A DNA stretch of 64,000 nt from Celeribacter persicus (GCF_003050785.1 NZ_QAOH01000009.1:1-64000); one strand, 5' to 3'; shown: positions 48,972 to 58,706, counted from the first letter of the stretch. Made by a program: numbers and translations. The notes: a model not told the origin generated them from the letters alone.

Positions 48972-49311
48972 TAGAGATATCCTCTCCCTGGTTCGATTGG
49001 TCCCGTGTATGCCACCGGAAACAGGTCATAAGAAATGGTTTTTTATGTGTTCGGCGGTAAAACGCGCGTGTTTTCGTTTTTTGTGATCACAGCAAAGTTT
49101 TGTGTGATCACAAATGGCGAGAATCGCTTTCGGAGAATCTGGCGCGGGGGGTGAAACCTTTATTCACGAGGCCATTCTCTCCGCAAGGAGGTCAGGAACA
49201 GATGTGTCCTGACTGTGACGGATTGTCAGTTTCTGCAATGTGATCTCGCCTCGCAGGCCGCTCCGGGTATAAACCGGGGATCAAGAGATTCGATGAAGAG
49301 GACCCTTTCCC
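48972..49311. other. Divergent regulatory region between sucC and an outer membrane protein gene
   Basis: These 340 bases contain the promoters of sucC (leftward) and of the outer membrane protein gene (rightward). Two TGTGATCACA palindromes (listed separately) and the inverted repeat GTCAGGA-N9-TCCTGAC (49191-49213) are present. No gene is supported. Confidence 0.5.
49082..49112. promoter_or_regulatory. Paired TGTGATCACA operators upstream of sucC
   Basis: Perfect palindromes at 49082-49091 and 49103-49112 have centres 21 bases apart, two helical turns, about 110-140 bases upstream of the sucC start. The same sequence precedes the GntR gene and sdhC. Cooperative binding of a dimeric GntR-type regulator is inferred. 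Confidence 0.6.
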
Positions 49312-49968
49312 ATGCAAGTTCTTGCAAAGGCGACACTCGCTGGCGTTGCGCTGATGGCGTCGACCGCTTTGGCCTCCGCAGGTGATTTCAGCCTGTCCGT
49401 CTACGGTGGCTATCAAACCGCGCCGCACAGCGGCGTATCGGGCAACGACGGTGTGGCCGATTTCGATTTCACTACGGGTTGGGAAGGCAAGAGCTTTGCG
49501 ATGCCGCCCTATTACGGTGTTCGTGGCACCTGGTGGGTTCGGGACAATTTCGGCTGGATCGCGGATTTCACCCACAGCAAGGTTTATGCCGACGAAGACG
49601 ATATGGCGGCGAACGGATTTTCGACGCTGGAATTCACCGACGGGCTGAACAACCTGACCGTGGGGCCGATCTGGCGCTGGCCGGGGCTTTGGAACAACAT
49701 CACCCCCTATGCGAGCGTTTCCGCAGGGATCATCATCCCGCATGTCGAGGTGGTGACCGCGAACACCGACACGATCGAATATCAGATCGCCGGGCCGACC
49801 GTCGCGTTGGTGCTGGGTGCGAGCTATGAGTTGAACGACCGCTGGGATCTGTTCACCGAGTACAAGGGCACCTACAGCCAGCTCGACGTTGATCTCGATG
49901 GCGGCGGCAATCTCGAAAGCGACATCATCACCAATGCGCTGAACTTCGGTGTGACTTATAAGTTCTGA
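49312..49968 (+). CDS. Outer membrane beta-barrel protein (lipid A oxidase-like)
   Basis: This 218-residue protein has a signal peptide (about 1-23, cleavage near ASAGD). Alternating amphipathic strands and a terminal Phe (FGVTYKF) are typical of outer membrane barrels. Characteristic stretches are LSVYGGYQTAPHSGVSG, WEGKSFAMPPYYGVRGTWW and LEFTDGLNNLTVGPIWRWP. I associate these, with moderate certainty, with barrels annotated as lipid A oxidase (LpxQ-like) in Rhodobacteraceae. It is divergent from sucC and ends at a terminator. Confidence 0.75.
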   Translation: MQVLAKATLAGVALMASTALASAGDFSLSVYGGYQTAPHSGVSGNDGVADFDFTTGWEGKSFAMPPYYGVRGTWWVRDNFGWIADFTHSKVYADEDDMAANGFSTLEFTDGLNNLTVGPIWRWPGLWNNITPYASVSAGIIIPHVEVVTANTDTIEYQIAGPTVALVLGASYELNDRWDLFTEYKGTYSQLDVDLDGGGNLESDIITNALNFGVTYKF

Positions 49969-49992
49969 TCCAAAGGATCGGTGAAACGACGG

Positions 49993-50019
49993 AAACCGGG
50001 CTTGGCCCGGTTTTCTTTT
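49993..50019 (+). terminator. Terminator of the outer membrane protein gene
   Basis: AAACCGGGC-TTG-GCCCGGTTT is followed by TCTTTTG, 25 bases after the stop codon. Confidence 0.8.
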
Positions 50020-50040
50020 GTCCGCTCTTCAGGTCAAAGA

Positions 50041-50071
50041 AAAACCCGCGCCGAAAAGCGCGGGTTTTTCA
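50041..50071. terminator. Bidirectional terminator downstream of mdh
   Basis: AAAACCCGCGC and GCGCGGGTTTT flank a 6-base loop. It is flanked by A and T tracts and can end mdh transcription on the reverse strand, so mdh is separate from sucCD. Confidence 0.85.
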
Positions 50072-50090
50072 GTTTCGAATGTGGGCCGGA

Positions 50091-51053
<963 letters not shown>

Positions 51054-51214
51054 TTATCTGTCTCCAATTTTGGTGTGAGATTGGCGCATGGGTAGCCCTT
51101 TGAAACGGTTCGTGCAAGTCTGCGCTGCGGCATCTTGCCCGGGTTTTGTTGGCGTTATCGCTAACCGCTTCGAGATTTCGCAGCAAACCCGAACAGTTTT
51201 GAAAAGGGGCGCGC

Positions 51215-51970
51215 ATGGCTCTCGATCTGCATTTCTATCTCTTCGCGATTCCCGCAGTGCTTTTCGCGGGCATGTCGAAGGGTGGCTTCGGCTCCGCAGC
51301 GGCCTTTGCGGCGACGCCGTTTCTGGCTCTGATTCTCAGTCCGGGACAGGCGGTGGGACTGATGTTGCCGCTTCTGATGGTCATGGATGTGACCGCGGTG
51401 AAGATGTTCTGGCGCAAATGGGATTTGCGTGTGGCGGGGGTACTGATCCTTGGCGCGGTGCCGGGTATCCTGATCGGTACGCTGGTCTATGGCGTGGCTG
51501 ACCCAAAGGTGTTCAAATTCCTGATCGGTGTCGTCGCGCTGGGCTTTGTGGCCTGGCAACTGGCGAAATCCGCCCGGCTGATCCATCCGCCGAAGCGGGA
51601 ATTGGGCACTGGTGCAGGTCTCTTCTGGGGCGCTGTGACGGGCCTCACCAGTTTCATCAGCCACGCAGGCGGTCCGCCCGCCGCAGTCTACATGCTGTCG
51701 AAACGCATGGATAAGACTACCTATCAGGCGACTTCGGTGCTGGTCTTCTGGGCGGTGAACCTGATGAAGGTGATCCCCTATGCTTTCGTGGGGATTTTTA
51801 CCCACGAGTCGCTTGTGGCGGATCTGACGCTAATCCCGGTGGCGGTGATCGGCGTGCTGGTGGGGGTCTGGATGCATCACAAGGTACCGGAAAAACTGTT
51901 CTTCGGCATGGCCTATGTGTTTCTGGTGATTACGGGTGGGAAGCTGATCTGGGAGGCCTTGGTTGGCTGA
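51215..51970 (+). CDS. TSUP-family (TauE/SafE) membrane transporter
   Basis: This 251-residue protein has about seven to eight membrane helices and the TSUP motifs MSKGGFGSAAAFAATPFLAL and FISHAGGPPAAVYML, the latter being the duplicated family repeat. Members export sulfite, sulfoacetate or other organosulfur anions; the substrate here is unknown. It starts after an AAAAGGGG sequence and is followed by the malyl-CoA lyase-like gene after 122 bases. Confidence 0.88.
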   Translation: MALDLHFYLFAIPAVLFAGMSKGGFGSAAAFAATPFLALILSPGQAVGLMLPLLMVMDVTAVKMFWRKWDLRVAGVLILGAVPGILIGTLVYGVADPKVFKFLIGVVALGFVAWQLAKSARLIHPPKRELGTGAGLFWGAVTGLTSFISHAGGPPAAVYMLSKRMDKTTYQATSVLVFWAVNLMKVIPYAFVGIFTHESLVADLTLIPVAVIGVLVGVWMHHKVPEKLFFGMAYVFLVITGGKLIWEALVG

Positions 51971-52092
51971 ACGGTAATTGTTCCGGCTCTGTGACGTGAT
52001 GTCCCGATTTCTGCGCTGCGGAAAATTTATCCTTGCGAATTGGTGCGTTTCTGTGGCCTCTTGCGCAACAATATTGCGGAGGAGAAGAATCA

Positions 52093-52947
52093 ATGACCCA
52101 AGTCGCTAACCGTCCCTATCGCTCGGCCCTCTATATCCCCGGTTCGAAAGAGCGCGCGCTGGAAAAGGCCAAGGGGCTGGCCTGTGACGCGATCCTGTTC
52201 GATCTTGAAGACGCGGTGGCCCCGGATGAGAAAGTCAACGCACGGGCACTTCTGAAAGAGACGCTGGCGGTGGGCGGCTATGGCAACCGTGCCAGGATCG
52301 TGCGGGTCAACGGTTTTGATACCGAATGGGGGCGCGACGATGTGGCGGCCTTCGTGGGGATGGAGATCGACGGGATTCTTTTGCCCAAGGTCGAGAGCGC
52401 CGCGATGGTCGAGGATCTGGCGCAGGCCATTCCCGACGTGCCGCTCTGGGCGATGATGGAGACGCCGAAAGGGATGCTCAACGCTGCCGAGATCGCCGCG
52501 CATCCGCGCATGGCGGGGTTCGTCATGGGGACGAACGATCTGGCGAAAGAGCTGAACACCCGGTTCCGGGCCGACCGTCTGCCGATGATGGGCGGGCTGC
52601 ACATGTGCCTGATCGCGGCGCGGGCCTATGGGGTGATCTGCCTCGACGGCGTTTACAATGCGTTCAAGGACGAAGAAGGTCTCAGGTTCGAATGCGAACA
52701 GGGGCGCGATATGGGGTTCGACGGCAAGACGCTGATCCACCCGGCGCAACTTGAGGTTGCCAATGCGGCCTTCGCGCCCTCGGAGGCGGAGATCGACCTT
52801 GCCAAGCGCCAGATCGCGGCTTTTGAGGAGGCCGAGGCGAAAGGCGAGGGCGTGGCGGTTGTCGATGGGAAAATCGTGGAGAATCTGCATATCGTGACGG
52901 CGCGGGCGACGCTTGCCAAAGCGGATGCGATCAAAGCTATGGAGTGA
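52093..52947 (+). CDS. CitE/HpcH-type malyl-CoA lyase or thioesterase (Mcl2-like)
   Basis: This 284-residue TIM-barrel enzyme has RSALYIPGSKERALEKA, the metal and CoA region AILFDLEDAVAPDEK and the metal-binding Glu in ALWAMMETPKGMLNA-like sequence at about 135. Its length and N-terminus differ from the longer Mcl1 lyase and fit Mcl2, the (3S)-malyl-CoA thioesterase of the ethylmalonyl-CoA pathway. Mesaconyl-CoA hydratase, another enzyme of that pathway, is encoded three genes downstream on the same strand, which supports the role. A general CitE-like lyase remains possible. Confidence 0.8.
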   Translation: MTQVANRPYRSALYIPGSKERALEKAKGLACDAILFDLEDAVAPDEKVNARALLKETLAVGGYGNRARIVRVNGFDTEWGRDDVAAFVGMEIDGILLPKVESAAMVEDLAQAIPDVPLWAMMETPKGMLNAAEIAAHPRMAGFVMGTNDLAKELNTRFRADRLPMMGGLHMCLIAARAYGVICLDGVYNAFKDEEGLRFECEQGRDMGFDGKTLIHPAQLEVANAAFAPSEAEIDLAKRQIAAFEEAEAKGEGVAVVDGKIVENLHIVTARATLAKADAIKAME

Positions 52948-52951
52948 ACAC

Positions 52952-53506
52952 ATGACTCTTCTCATTCTCGGGCTGCTGCTTTGGGTGGCAGCGCATCTGT
53001 TCAAACGTCTGGCGCCAAAGGCGCGGGCGCGGGCGCGGATGGGCGAGAAGGGGAAGGGGCCGGTGGGGCTTGGAATTCTGGCGGGGCTGGTGTTGATGGT
53101 TGTCGGTTTTCGGATGACGGAGACGCACGATCTCTATGCCCTGCCGCCTTACCTGCGGCATCTCAACAACCTCTTGATGGTGCTGGCGGTGATCCTCTTT
53201 GGTGTCGGCCAGTCCAAAAGTCGGTTACGCGGCAAGATGCGGCATCCGATGCTGACTGGGGTCATCGTATGGGGTGTGGCGCATCTCTTGGTGAATTCGG
53301 ACGCAGCCTCACTGGTGTTGTTCGGGGGCATGATCGTTTGGGCCTTTGCTGAGATGACGTTGATCAACTGGGCGGAGTCTACGCCGGCGGCCTATAAAGA
53401 CGGCAGCCTTGCGGGGGACATCCGGCTGGTGTTGATCTCTCTCGTGGTCTTCGCGGCAATCGCGGGGATTCACATCTGGCTGGGGTACAACCCATTTCCG
53501 GGATGA
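52952..53506 (+). CDS. NnrU family membrane protein
   Basis: This 184-residue protein has five predicted helices and the NnrU-type segments LLWVAAHLFKRLAPKARAR, MRHPMLTGVIVWGVAHLLVN and MIVWAFAEMTLINWAE. NnrU is needed for nitric oxide reductase expression or activity in some denitrifiers, but many homologs, like this one, lie outside denitrification clusters. The ATG at 52952 lies four bases after the Mcl2-like stop. Confidence 0.88.
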   Translation: MTLLILGLLLWVAAHLFKRLAPKARARARMGEKGKGPVGLGILAGLVLMVVGFRMTETHDLYALPPYLRHLNNLLMVLAVILFGVGQSKSRLRGKMRHPMLTGVIVWGVAHLLVNSDAASLVLFGGMIVWAFAEMTLINWAESTPAAYKDGSLAGDIRLVLISLVVFAAIAGIHIWLGYNPFPG

Positions 53507-53517
53507 AGAGGTGAGAG

Positions 53518-53721
53518 ATGAAAGCCTACAGGTTGCTGACCGAAGAAGACACGTCGGCCTTTTGTCACAAGGTGACGGAGGCTCTGAACAAGGGCTGGGC
53601 GCTTTACGGGTCTCCCAGCTACGCCTTTGATGCGGCGACGGGAAAGATGCGCTGCGCGCAGGCGGTGATCAAGGAAGCCGAGGGGGAGTATTCGCCCGAG
53701 GTGAAGCTTGGGAAATTATAG
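53518..53721 (+). CDS. DUF1737 domain protein
   Basis: This 67-residue protein is a small DUF1737 member, with CHKVTEALNKGWALYGSPSY as the recognisable core. The function is unknown. AGAGGTGAG precedes the ATG. It lies between NnrU and mesaconyl-CoA hydratase genes at short spacing, so it is probably co-transcribed with them. Confidence 0.85.
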   Translation: MKAYRLLTEEDTSAFCHKVTEALNKGWALYGSPSYAFDAATGKMRCAQAVIKEAEGEYSPEVKLGKL

Positions 53722-53736
53722 TGGGAGGACTTTAGA

Positions 53737-54783
53737 GTGAATGCAGGTCGCGTGAAAACCAATCCGGGACGATTTTTCGAAGACTACACCATCGGGCAGG
53801 TGATCGAACATGCCGTGCCGCGCACTGTGTCGGGCGGTGAGCGCGCGCTTTATCATGCGCTTTATCCGGCGCGTCATGCGCTTTATTCCTCGGATGAGTT
53901 TGCCGAAAACTGCGGGCTGGAGAAAAGCCCGCTGGACGATCTGATTGCCTTTCATGTGGTCTTCGGTAAAACCGTTCCGGATATTTCGCTCAACGCGGTG
54001 GCGAACCTTGGCTATGCCGAGGGGCGGTGGCTGAAACCGGTCTATCCCGGCGATACGCTGAGATCGGTGTCCGAAGTGATCGGGCTGAAGCAGAATTCCA
54101 ATGGCAAATCCGGCGTGGTCTATGTGCGCACGTGGGGACTCAATCAATGGGATGAACCGGTACTGGAATATGTTCGTTGGGTGATGGTGCGCAAACGCGA
54201 TCTGGATGCGCCGGCGCCGGAGACCGTGATTCCGGAGCTGTCGAAAGTTGTTGCACCAGAGGATCTGGTGATCCCCGAGGGACTCGATTTCCTTCAGTAC
54301 AATTTCACATTGGCCGGTGAAGAGCATCGCTGGGCGGATTACGAGATCGGTGAAAAGATCGACCATGTGGACGGGGTGACCATCGAGGAGGCCGAGCACA
54401 TGATGGCCACGCGGCTCTGGCAGAACACGGCCAAGGTGCATTTCGATGCCACCAACCGCGAGGATGGCAAACGGCTGATCTATGGCGGGCATGTGATTTC
54501 CATGGCGCGGGCTTTGTCGTTCAACGGGCTTGCCAATGCGCAGATGATCGTGGGGCTCAATGGTGGGGCGCATGCCAATCCTTGTTTTGTCGGCGATACC
54601 GTGCGGGCCTATACCGAGGTGCTCGACAAGGCGGAGACCTCTGCCCCCGGTGTCGGCGCGCTGCGTTTGCGCTTGGTGGCCCATAAACACGGCGCTCCGG
54701 CGTTCGCCTACAAAACGGAAGAGGGCAAATATCACCCCGATGTTCTGCTCGATCTGGATTACTGGGCGGTGGTGCCGCTCTGA
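53737..54783 (+). CDS. mch: Mesaconyl-CoA hydratase
   Basis: This 348-residue enzyme with two MaoC-like hotdog domains interconverts mesaconyl-CoA and beta-methylmalyl-CoA in the ethylmalonyl-CoA pathway for acetate assimilation. The first domain starts GRFFEDYTIGQVIEHAVPRT; the second begins WADYEIGEKIDHVDGVTIEE and includes IYGGHVISMARALSFNGLAN. The length matches the Rhodobacter enzyme (about 343). It closes the mcl2-nnrU-DUF1737-mch set. The translation begins with GTG at 53737. Confidence 0.9.
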   Translation: MNAGRVKTNPGRFFEDYTIGQVIEHAVPRTVSGGERALYHALYPARHALYSSDEFAENCGLEKSPLDDLIAFHVVFGKTVPDISLNAVANLGYAEGRWLKPVYPGDTLRSVSEVIGLKQNSNGKSGVVYVRTWGLNQWDEPVLEYVRWVMVRKRDLDAPAPETVIPELSKVVAPEDLVIPEGLDFLQYNFTLAGEEHRWADYEIGEKIDHVDGVTIEEAEHMMATRLWQNTAKVHFDATNREDGKRLIYGGHVISMARALSFNGLANAQMIVGLNGGAHANPCFVGDTVRAYTEVLDKAETSAPGVGALRLRLVAHKHGAPAFAYKTEEGKYHPDVLLDLDYWAVVPL

Positions 54784-54905
54784 TTCATTCGAATTATTGA
54801 ATTTGTGATCGCAAATTCGGGCCGTACGTGACGCGTGCGGCCTTTTTCGGTGTAAATTCGAGACGGTTGTGTTGAGTAAATCCTATGAAAACCCTAAGAA
54901 AACCC

Positions 54906-55002
54906 GATAGCGCTAAATATGTGATCACACTTTCAGGCTTGTGATCACAATGCGCCTTTTGGGCGACATTAATCGCCGAAAAGAGACCTTGTTAGCGCTA
55001 TC
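54906..55002. promoter_or_regulatory. Inverted pair GATAGCGCTAA / TTAGCGCTATC flanking the sdh operators
   Basis: GATAGCGCTAA at 54906-54916 recurs as its exact complement TTAGCGCTATC at 54992-55002, with centres about 85 bases apart. Each has the central palindrome TAGCGCTA typical of LacI-family sites. The pair brackets the two TGTGATCACA sites, which would suit DNA looping by a second regulator. Confidence 0.5.
54920..54949. promoter_or_regulatory. Paired TGTGATCACA operators upstream of sdhC
   Basis: Perfect palindromes at 54920-54929 and 54940-54949 have centres 20 bases apart. They match the copies before sucC and before the GntR gene, and are likely sites of that regulator. Confidence 0.6.
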
Positions 55003-55085
55003 AGTAGGCGAGTGGGTGGTGACTCGGGGATAGAAAAGAGTATTACGGACCCAGCTTACAGCATCACTCGTGAAAGGACGTCACC

Positions 55086-55484
55086 ATGGCTGATGTGAAC
55101 CGCGGCAACCGGCCGCTTTCTCCCTTCATGCTCGGAAAATACTATCGCCCGCAGATGACTTCGATCTCGTCGATCATGGTGCGGATCACTGGAATCGCCT
55201 CTCTGGGAACCGTGTTCCTGGCTGTGTGCTGGTTGTTGGCTGCCGCGTCTTCCCCGAGCGTTTTCGCTGCTTTCAACAGCGTTTTCTCCTCGATCTTCGG
55301 TGAGATACTGATGCTCGCCGCCGCCTGGGCGCTCTGGTATCACCTGCTTGGTCGTCTGCGTCACGTGGTCTGGGACTTCGGCTACTGCCTCGATGTGCCG
55401 ACCTCCGAAAAGATGGGCTGGGGCATGTTTATCGGTGCAACGGTGCTGACGGTCCTGACCGCCATTCTCTTTCTGATTTTCTGA
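55086..55484 (+). CDS. sdhC: Succinate dehydrogenase cytochrome b556 subunit
   Basis: This 132-residue membrane anchor has three helices (about 30-52, 68-90 and 110-130). It has the family N-terminus NRPLSPFMLGKYYRPQMTSI, SIMVRITGIAS (quinone site Ser and Arg) and WYHLLGRLRHVVWDFGY with the heme-ligand His. It is the first gene of sdhCDAB. Confidence 0.94.
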   Translation: MADVNRGNRPLSPFMLGKYYRPQMTSISSIMVRITGIASLGTVFLAVCWLLAAASSPSVFAAFNSVFSSIFGEILMLAAAWALWYHLLGRLRHVVWDFGYCLDVPTSEKMGWGMFIGATVLTVLTAILFLIF

Positions 55485-55494
55485 GGGGCCGGAT

Positions 55495-55869
55495 ATGAAT
55501 TTTCTGACTGACCGCAAACGTGCAACGGGTCTTGGCGCCGGGGGCTCCGGTGTTGCTCATCATTGGCTGACCATTGCCACGTCGATCTCGCTGATCGTTC
55601 TCGTGCCGTTCTTCATCTTTGTGTTCGGCAGCGCCGTGGGTCGCGAACAGGCCGATGTCTATGCCTATTTCAGCAACCCCTTCATCGCGATTGCGATGGC
55701 GCTGAGCCTTGTGGGCTGTGTGATCCACCTGAAGACTGAAGTGGACGAAGCCGTTGAGGACTATATCGGGGGCATCAAGCGCAAACTGACGCTCATTGCC
55801 GTGGCGGGCTTCTGCTACGCTCTGATTTTGAGCGGTCTCTTCGCCATTTTGAAACTCGCGATCCTCTGA
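55495..55869 (+). CDS. sdhD: Succinate dehydrogenase membrane anchor subunit
   Basis: This 124-residue second anchor has three helices and begins [22 protein letters not shown], as in alphaproteobacterial SdhD. The heme and quinone contacts are expected in the helix with [17 protein letters not shown]. It lies ten bases after sdhC and 20 before sdhA. Confidence 0.93.
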   Translation: MNFLTDRKRATGLGAGGSGVAHHWLTIATSISLIVLVPFFIFVFGSAVGREQADVYAYFSNPFIAIAMALSLVGCVIHLKTEVDEAVEDYIGGIKRKLTLIAVAGFCYALILSGLFAILKLAIL

Positions 55870-55889
55870 GCGCGGGAAGGACGACTGAC

Positions 55890-57698
55890 ATGACAGCAGC
55901 ATACGAATACGAAACACACGAATATGACGTCGTTGTCGTGGGCGCCGGCGGGTCCGGTCTGCGTGCGACGCTGGGCATGGCCGAACAGGGCCTGCGCACG
56001 GCCTGTGTGACCAAGGTCTTCCCGACGCGCTCCCACACGGTGGCCGCTCAGGGAGGGATCGCCGCCTCGCTCTCCAACATGGGGCCGGACAACTGGCAGT
56101 GGCACATGTACGACACCGTGAAGGGCTCCGACTGGCTCGGCGACACCGACGCGATGGAATACCTCGCGCGGGAAGCGCCCAAGGCCGTGTATGAGCTTGA
56201 GCACTACGGTGTGCCCTTCTCCCGGACAGAAGAAGGCAAGATCTACCAGCGCCCGTTTGGTGGCCACACCACCGAATTCGGGGAAGGTCCGCCCGTGCAG
56301 CGCACCTGTGCCGCCGCGGACCGCACCGGCCATGCCATCCTGCACACGCTTTACGGCCAGTCCGTGAAAAACAACGCCGAATTCTACATCGAATATTTCG
56401 CCATCGACCTGATCATGTCGGATGACGGTGTGTGCCAAGGCGTTCTGTGCTGGAAACTCGATGACGGAACTTTCCACCTCTTCTCCGCGAAGATGGTCGT
56501 TCTGGCGACCGGCGGCTATGGCCGCGCCTTCTTCTCCGCGACCTCGGCTCACACCTGCACCGGCGACGGTGGCGGTATGGTGGCCCGTGCGGGTCTCGCG
56601 CTTCAGGATATGGAATTCGTTCAGTTCCACCCGACCGGCATCTACGGCTCCGGCTGTCTGATCACCGAGGGTGCGCGCGGCGAAGGCGGGTATCTGACCA
56701 ACTCCGAAGGCGAGCGTTTCATGGAACGCTATGCCCCGACCTATAAAGACCTCGCGCCGCGTGACTACGTGTCCCGCTCGATGACGATGGAAATCCGCGA
56801 AGGTCGTGGTGTGGGCGAACATAAAGACCACATCTTCCTGAACCTCAGCCACCTTCCGGCCGAGGCGCTGGCGGAACGTCTTCCGGGCATTTCCGAGTCT
56901 GCGAAAATCTTCGCCGGTGTGGATGTAACCAAAGAGCCGATCCCGGTGCTGCCGACGGTGCACTACAACATGGGTGGTATCCCGACCAACTATCACGGTG
57001 AGGTTCTGAACCCGACGGCGGACAATCCGACCGCTGTGGTGCCGGGCCTGATGGCCGTGGGTGAGGCGGGTTGTGCCTCTGTGCATGGGGCGAACCGTCT
57101 CGGCTCCAACTCGCTCATTGACCTCGTGGTCTTTGGCCGTGCCGCCGCGATCCGCGCCGGTCAGGTCGTCGATCCGAAAGCGCCGAACCCGGAGCTGAAT
57201 ATGGCGTCCGTGGAGAAGGCTTTCGACCGGTTCGACAGCCTGCGCTACGCCAAGGGTGCGATCCCGACCGCCGAGTTGCGGCTTGAGATGCAGCGCACGA
57301 TGCAGACCGATGCCGCCGTGTTCCGGACCGACAAGTCCCTTAAAGAGGGGGTCGAGAAGATGACCATCGTGGCGGGCAAGATGGGCGATCTGGGCGTGAC
57401 CGACCGGTCGCTGATCTGGAACTCGGACCTGATGGAAACGCTCGAACTGGCGAACCTGATGCCGAACGCTCTCGCGACCATTCATGGCGCCGAAGCCCGG
57501 AAAGAATCCCGTGGCGCGCATGCCCATGAAGATTACCCGGAACGCGACGATAAGAACTGGCGGATTCACACCATCAGCCGTGTCGATGGCACCAATGTCG
57601 AACTCAGCTATCGTCCGATCATCGAGGCCCCGCTGACCACCGAAGAAGAAGGTGGCATCAGCCTCAAGAAGATCGCGCCGAAAGCGAGGACGTTCTAA
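55890..57698 (+). CDS. sdhA: Succinate dehydrogenase flavoprotein subunit
   Basis: This 602-residue catalytic subunit oxidises succinate with covalent FAD. It has the FAD motif [20 protein letters not shown] and the flavinylated His in [40 protein letters not shown] follows, and the C-terminal part has the capping-domain arginines. Its stop is followed not by sdhB but by a hairpin and a pyruvyl transferase gene. Confidence 0.97.
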   Translation: MTAAYEYETHEYDVVVVGAGGSGLRATLGMAEQGLRTACVTKVFPTRSHTVAAQGGIAASLSNMGPDNWQWHMYDTVKGSDWLGDTDAMEYLAREAPKAVYELEHYGVPFSRTEEGKIYQRPFGGHTTEFGEGPPVQRTCAAADRTGHAILHTLYGQSVKNNAEFYIEYFAIDLIMSDDGVCQGVLCWKLDDGTFHLFSAKMVVLATGGYGRAFFSATSAHTCTGDGGGMVARAGLALQDMEFVQFHPTGIYGSGCLITEGARGEGGYLTNSEGERFMERYAPTYKDLAPRDYVSRSMTMEIREGRGVGEHKDHIFLNLSHLPAEALAERLPGISESAKIFAGVDVTKEPIPVLPTVHYNMGGIPTNYHGEVLNPTADNPTAVVPGLMAVGEAGCASVHGANRLGSNSLIDLVVFGRAAAIRAGQVVDPKAPNPELNMASVEKAFDRFDSLRYAKGAIPTAELRLEMQRTMQTDAAVFRTDKSLKEGVEKMTIVAGKMGDLGVTDRSLIWNSDLMETLELANLMPNALATIHGAEARKESRGAHAHEDYPERDDKNWRIHTISRVDGTNVELSYRPIIEAPLTTEEEGGISLKKIAPKARTF

Positions 57699-57716
57699 AG
57701 TGTATGGGGATAGGAG

Positions 57717-57744
57717 TTGTGGTCGCTCTGGGGAGCGACCACAA
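57717..57744. other. Perfect 12-base-pair hairpin after sdhA
   Basis: TTGTGGTCGCTC and GAGCGACCACAA enclose a TGGG tetraloop, 18 bases after the sdhA stop and 20 bases before the next start. There is no U-tract on the plus strand. It probably protects the sdhCDA mRNA end or attenuates transcription into the inserted gene. Confidence 0.6.
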
Positions 57745-57764
57745 AACTGATCGGGAGCCATGTG

Positions 57765-58559
57765 ATGCCGTTGAGAACCTATTGGTGGGCTGCTACCCCG
57801 AACTTCGGCGACAGGATTACCGAGGATGTGGTGGCGTATGTCTCCGGTCAGGAGATCAAGCGTGAAAATGCTGCAAATGCAGACATTTTCGCGATCGGCA
57901 GTATCATGCTCGATGTCCGGCGCGGGATCCGGCGCGGGAATGAAGGACAACCTTGGATCTGGGGTTCCGGTGCGTTGCGCCCGATGAATACCGATTTCGT
58001 CGATCATATCCGCGTTGCAGCGGTGCGGGGACCGATCACGCGTGAAATTCTCGGTCTGAAGACGGATGTATTCGGAGATCCGGGGGTGCTGATGTCGCTG
58101 GTTCTCGACGAGAAAATCGCGAAGACGGGCAGGATCGGGGTCATTCCACATTTCACGAAAATCTCGGAAACCGCCGAACGACTGGCCGGGCTTGGCGATG
58201 AAGTGATGATTATCGACCCGGCACAGGAAAATCATCTTGATGTGGTGCGCCAGATTGCAGGCTGCGAGGCGGTATTTTCGTCGAGCCTGCACGGTCTGAT
58301 CGTCGCGGATGCCTTTGGTGTTCCGAACGTCTGGCTCGATCCTGATGGTAACCATGACTGTGCGCGGCTGAAATTTTACGATTATGCCGCAGGGGTCGGG
58401 CGCGTCCTGCCGTTGCCGATCCCGGTGGAGCAGATCGAACATGTGCTGGAAACGGGCGTCGCCCCGATCTCATATGCGGATGGTGTGAAACAGGCACAGG
58501 TGCGGCTTGTGGAGGCTTTTCCGGAAGAGCATAAATGTAAGAGGGCAATCTATGCCTGA
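57765..58559 (+). CDS. Polysaccharide pyruvyl transferase family protein
   Basis: This 264-residue protein has the PS_pyruv_trans fold: PNFGDRITEDVVAYVSG near the N-terminus, VRGPITREILGLKTDVFGDP in the middle and SSSLHGLIVADAFGVPNVWL near the C-terminus. Family enzymes attach pyruvate ketals to exopolysaccharide or cell wall sugars, using phosphoenolpyruvate. The ATG at 57765 follows CGGGAG. It separates sdhA from sdhB on the same strand. Moonlighting in the sdh operon is not expected, so this is probably an insertion. Confidence 0.82.
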   Translation: MPLRTYWWAATPNFGDRITEDVVAYVSGQEIKRENAANADIFAIGSIMLDVRRGIRRGNEGQPWIWGSGALRPMNTDFVDHIRVAAVRGPITREILGLKTDVFGDPGVLMSLVLDEKIAKTGRIGVIPHFTKISETAERLAGLGDEVMIIDPAQENHLDVVRQIAGCEAVFSSSLHGLIVADAFGVPNVWLDPDGNHDCARLKFYDYAAGVGRVLPLPIPVEQIEHVLETGVAPISYADGVKQAQVRLVEAFPEEHKCKRAIYA

Positions 58560-58706
58560 CGCACTCCTAACAAGGTATCTCATCGGACGGGACGCACGGA
58601 CATCCGTCATATTGCGCTTTCGGTCCGATATTGTTGCCAAACCGCTGGCAGCTACGAAACTTAACTCATTGCCGGTTGGTCCGGCGTCAAACTAGGGGAA
58701 CAGGCC

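Larger units (their letters stand above)
54784..55085. other. Regulatory region of the sdh operon
   Basis: These 302 bases between mch and sdhC carry no gene. They hold an ordered set of palindromes described separately: an imperfect ATTTGTGATCGCAAAT at 54801-54816, two TAGCGCTA cores, and two TGTGATCACA sites between them. Confidence 0.6.

Noticed and set aside
55815-58442. 875-codon open frame on the minus strand across sdhA
   Set aside because: It is the antisense shadow of sdhA and its neighbour; the plus-strand genes are unmistakable.
58552-58695. 47-codon frame between the pyruvyl transferase gene and sdhB
   Set aside because: It overlaps the previous stop by eight bases and has no ribosome site or conserved feature that I can see.
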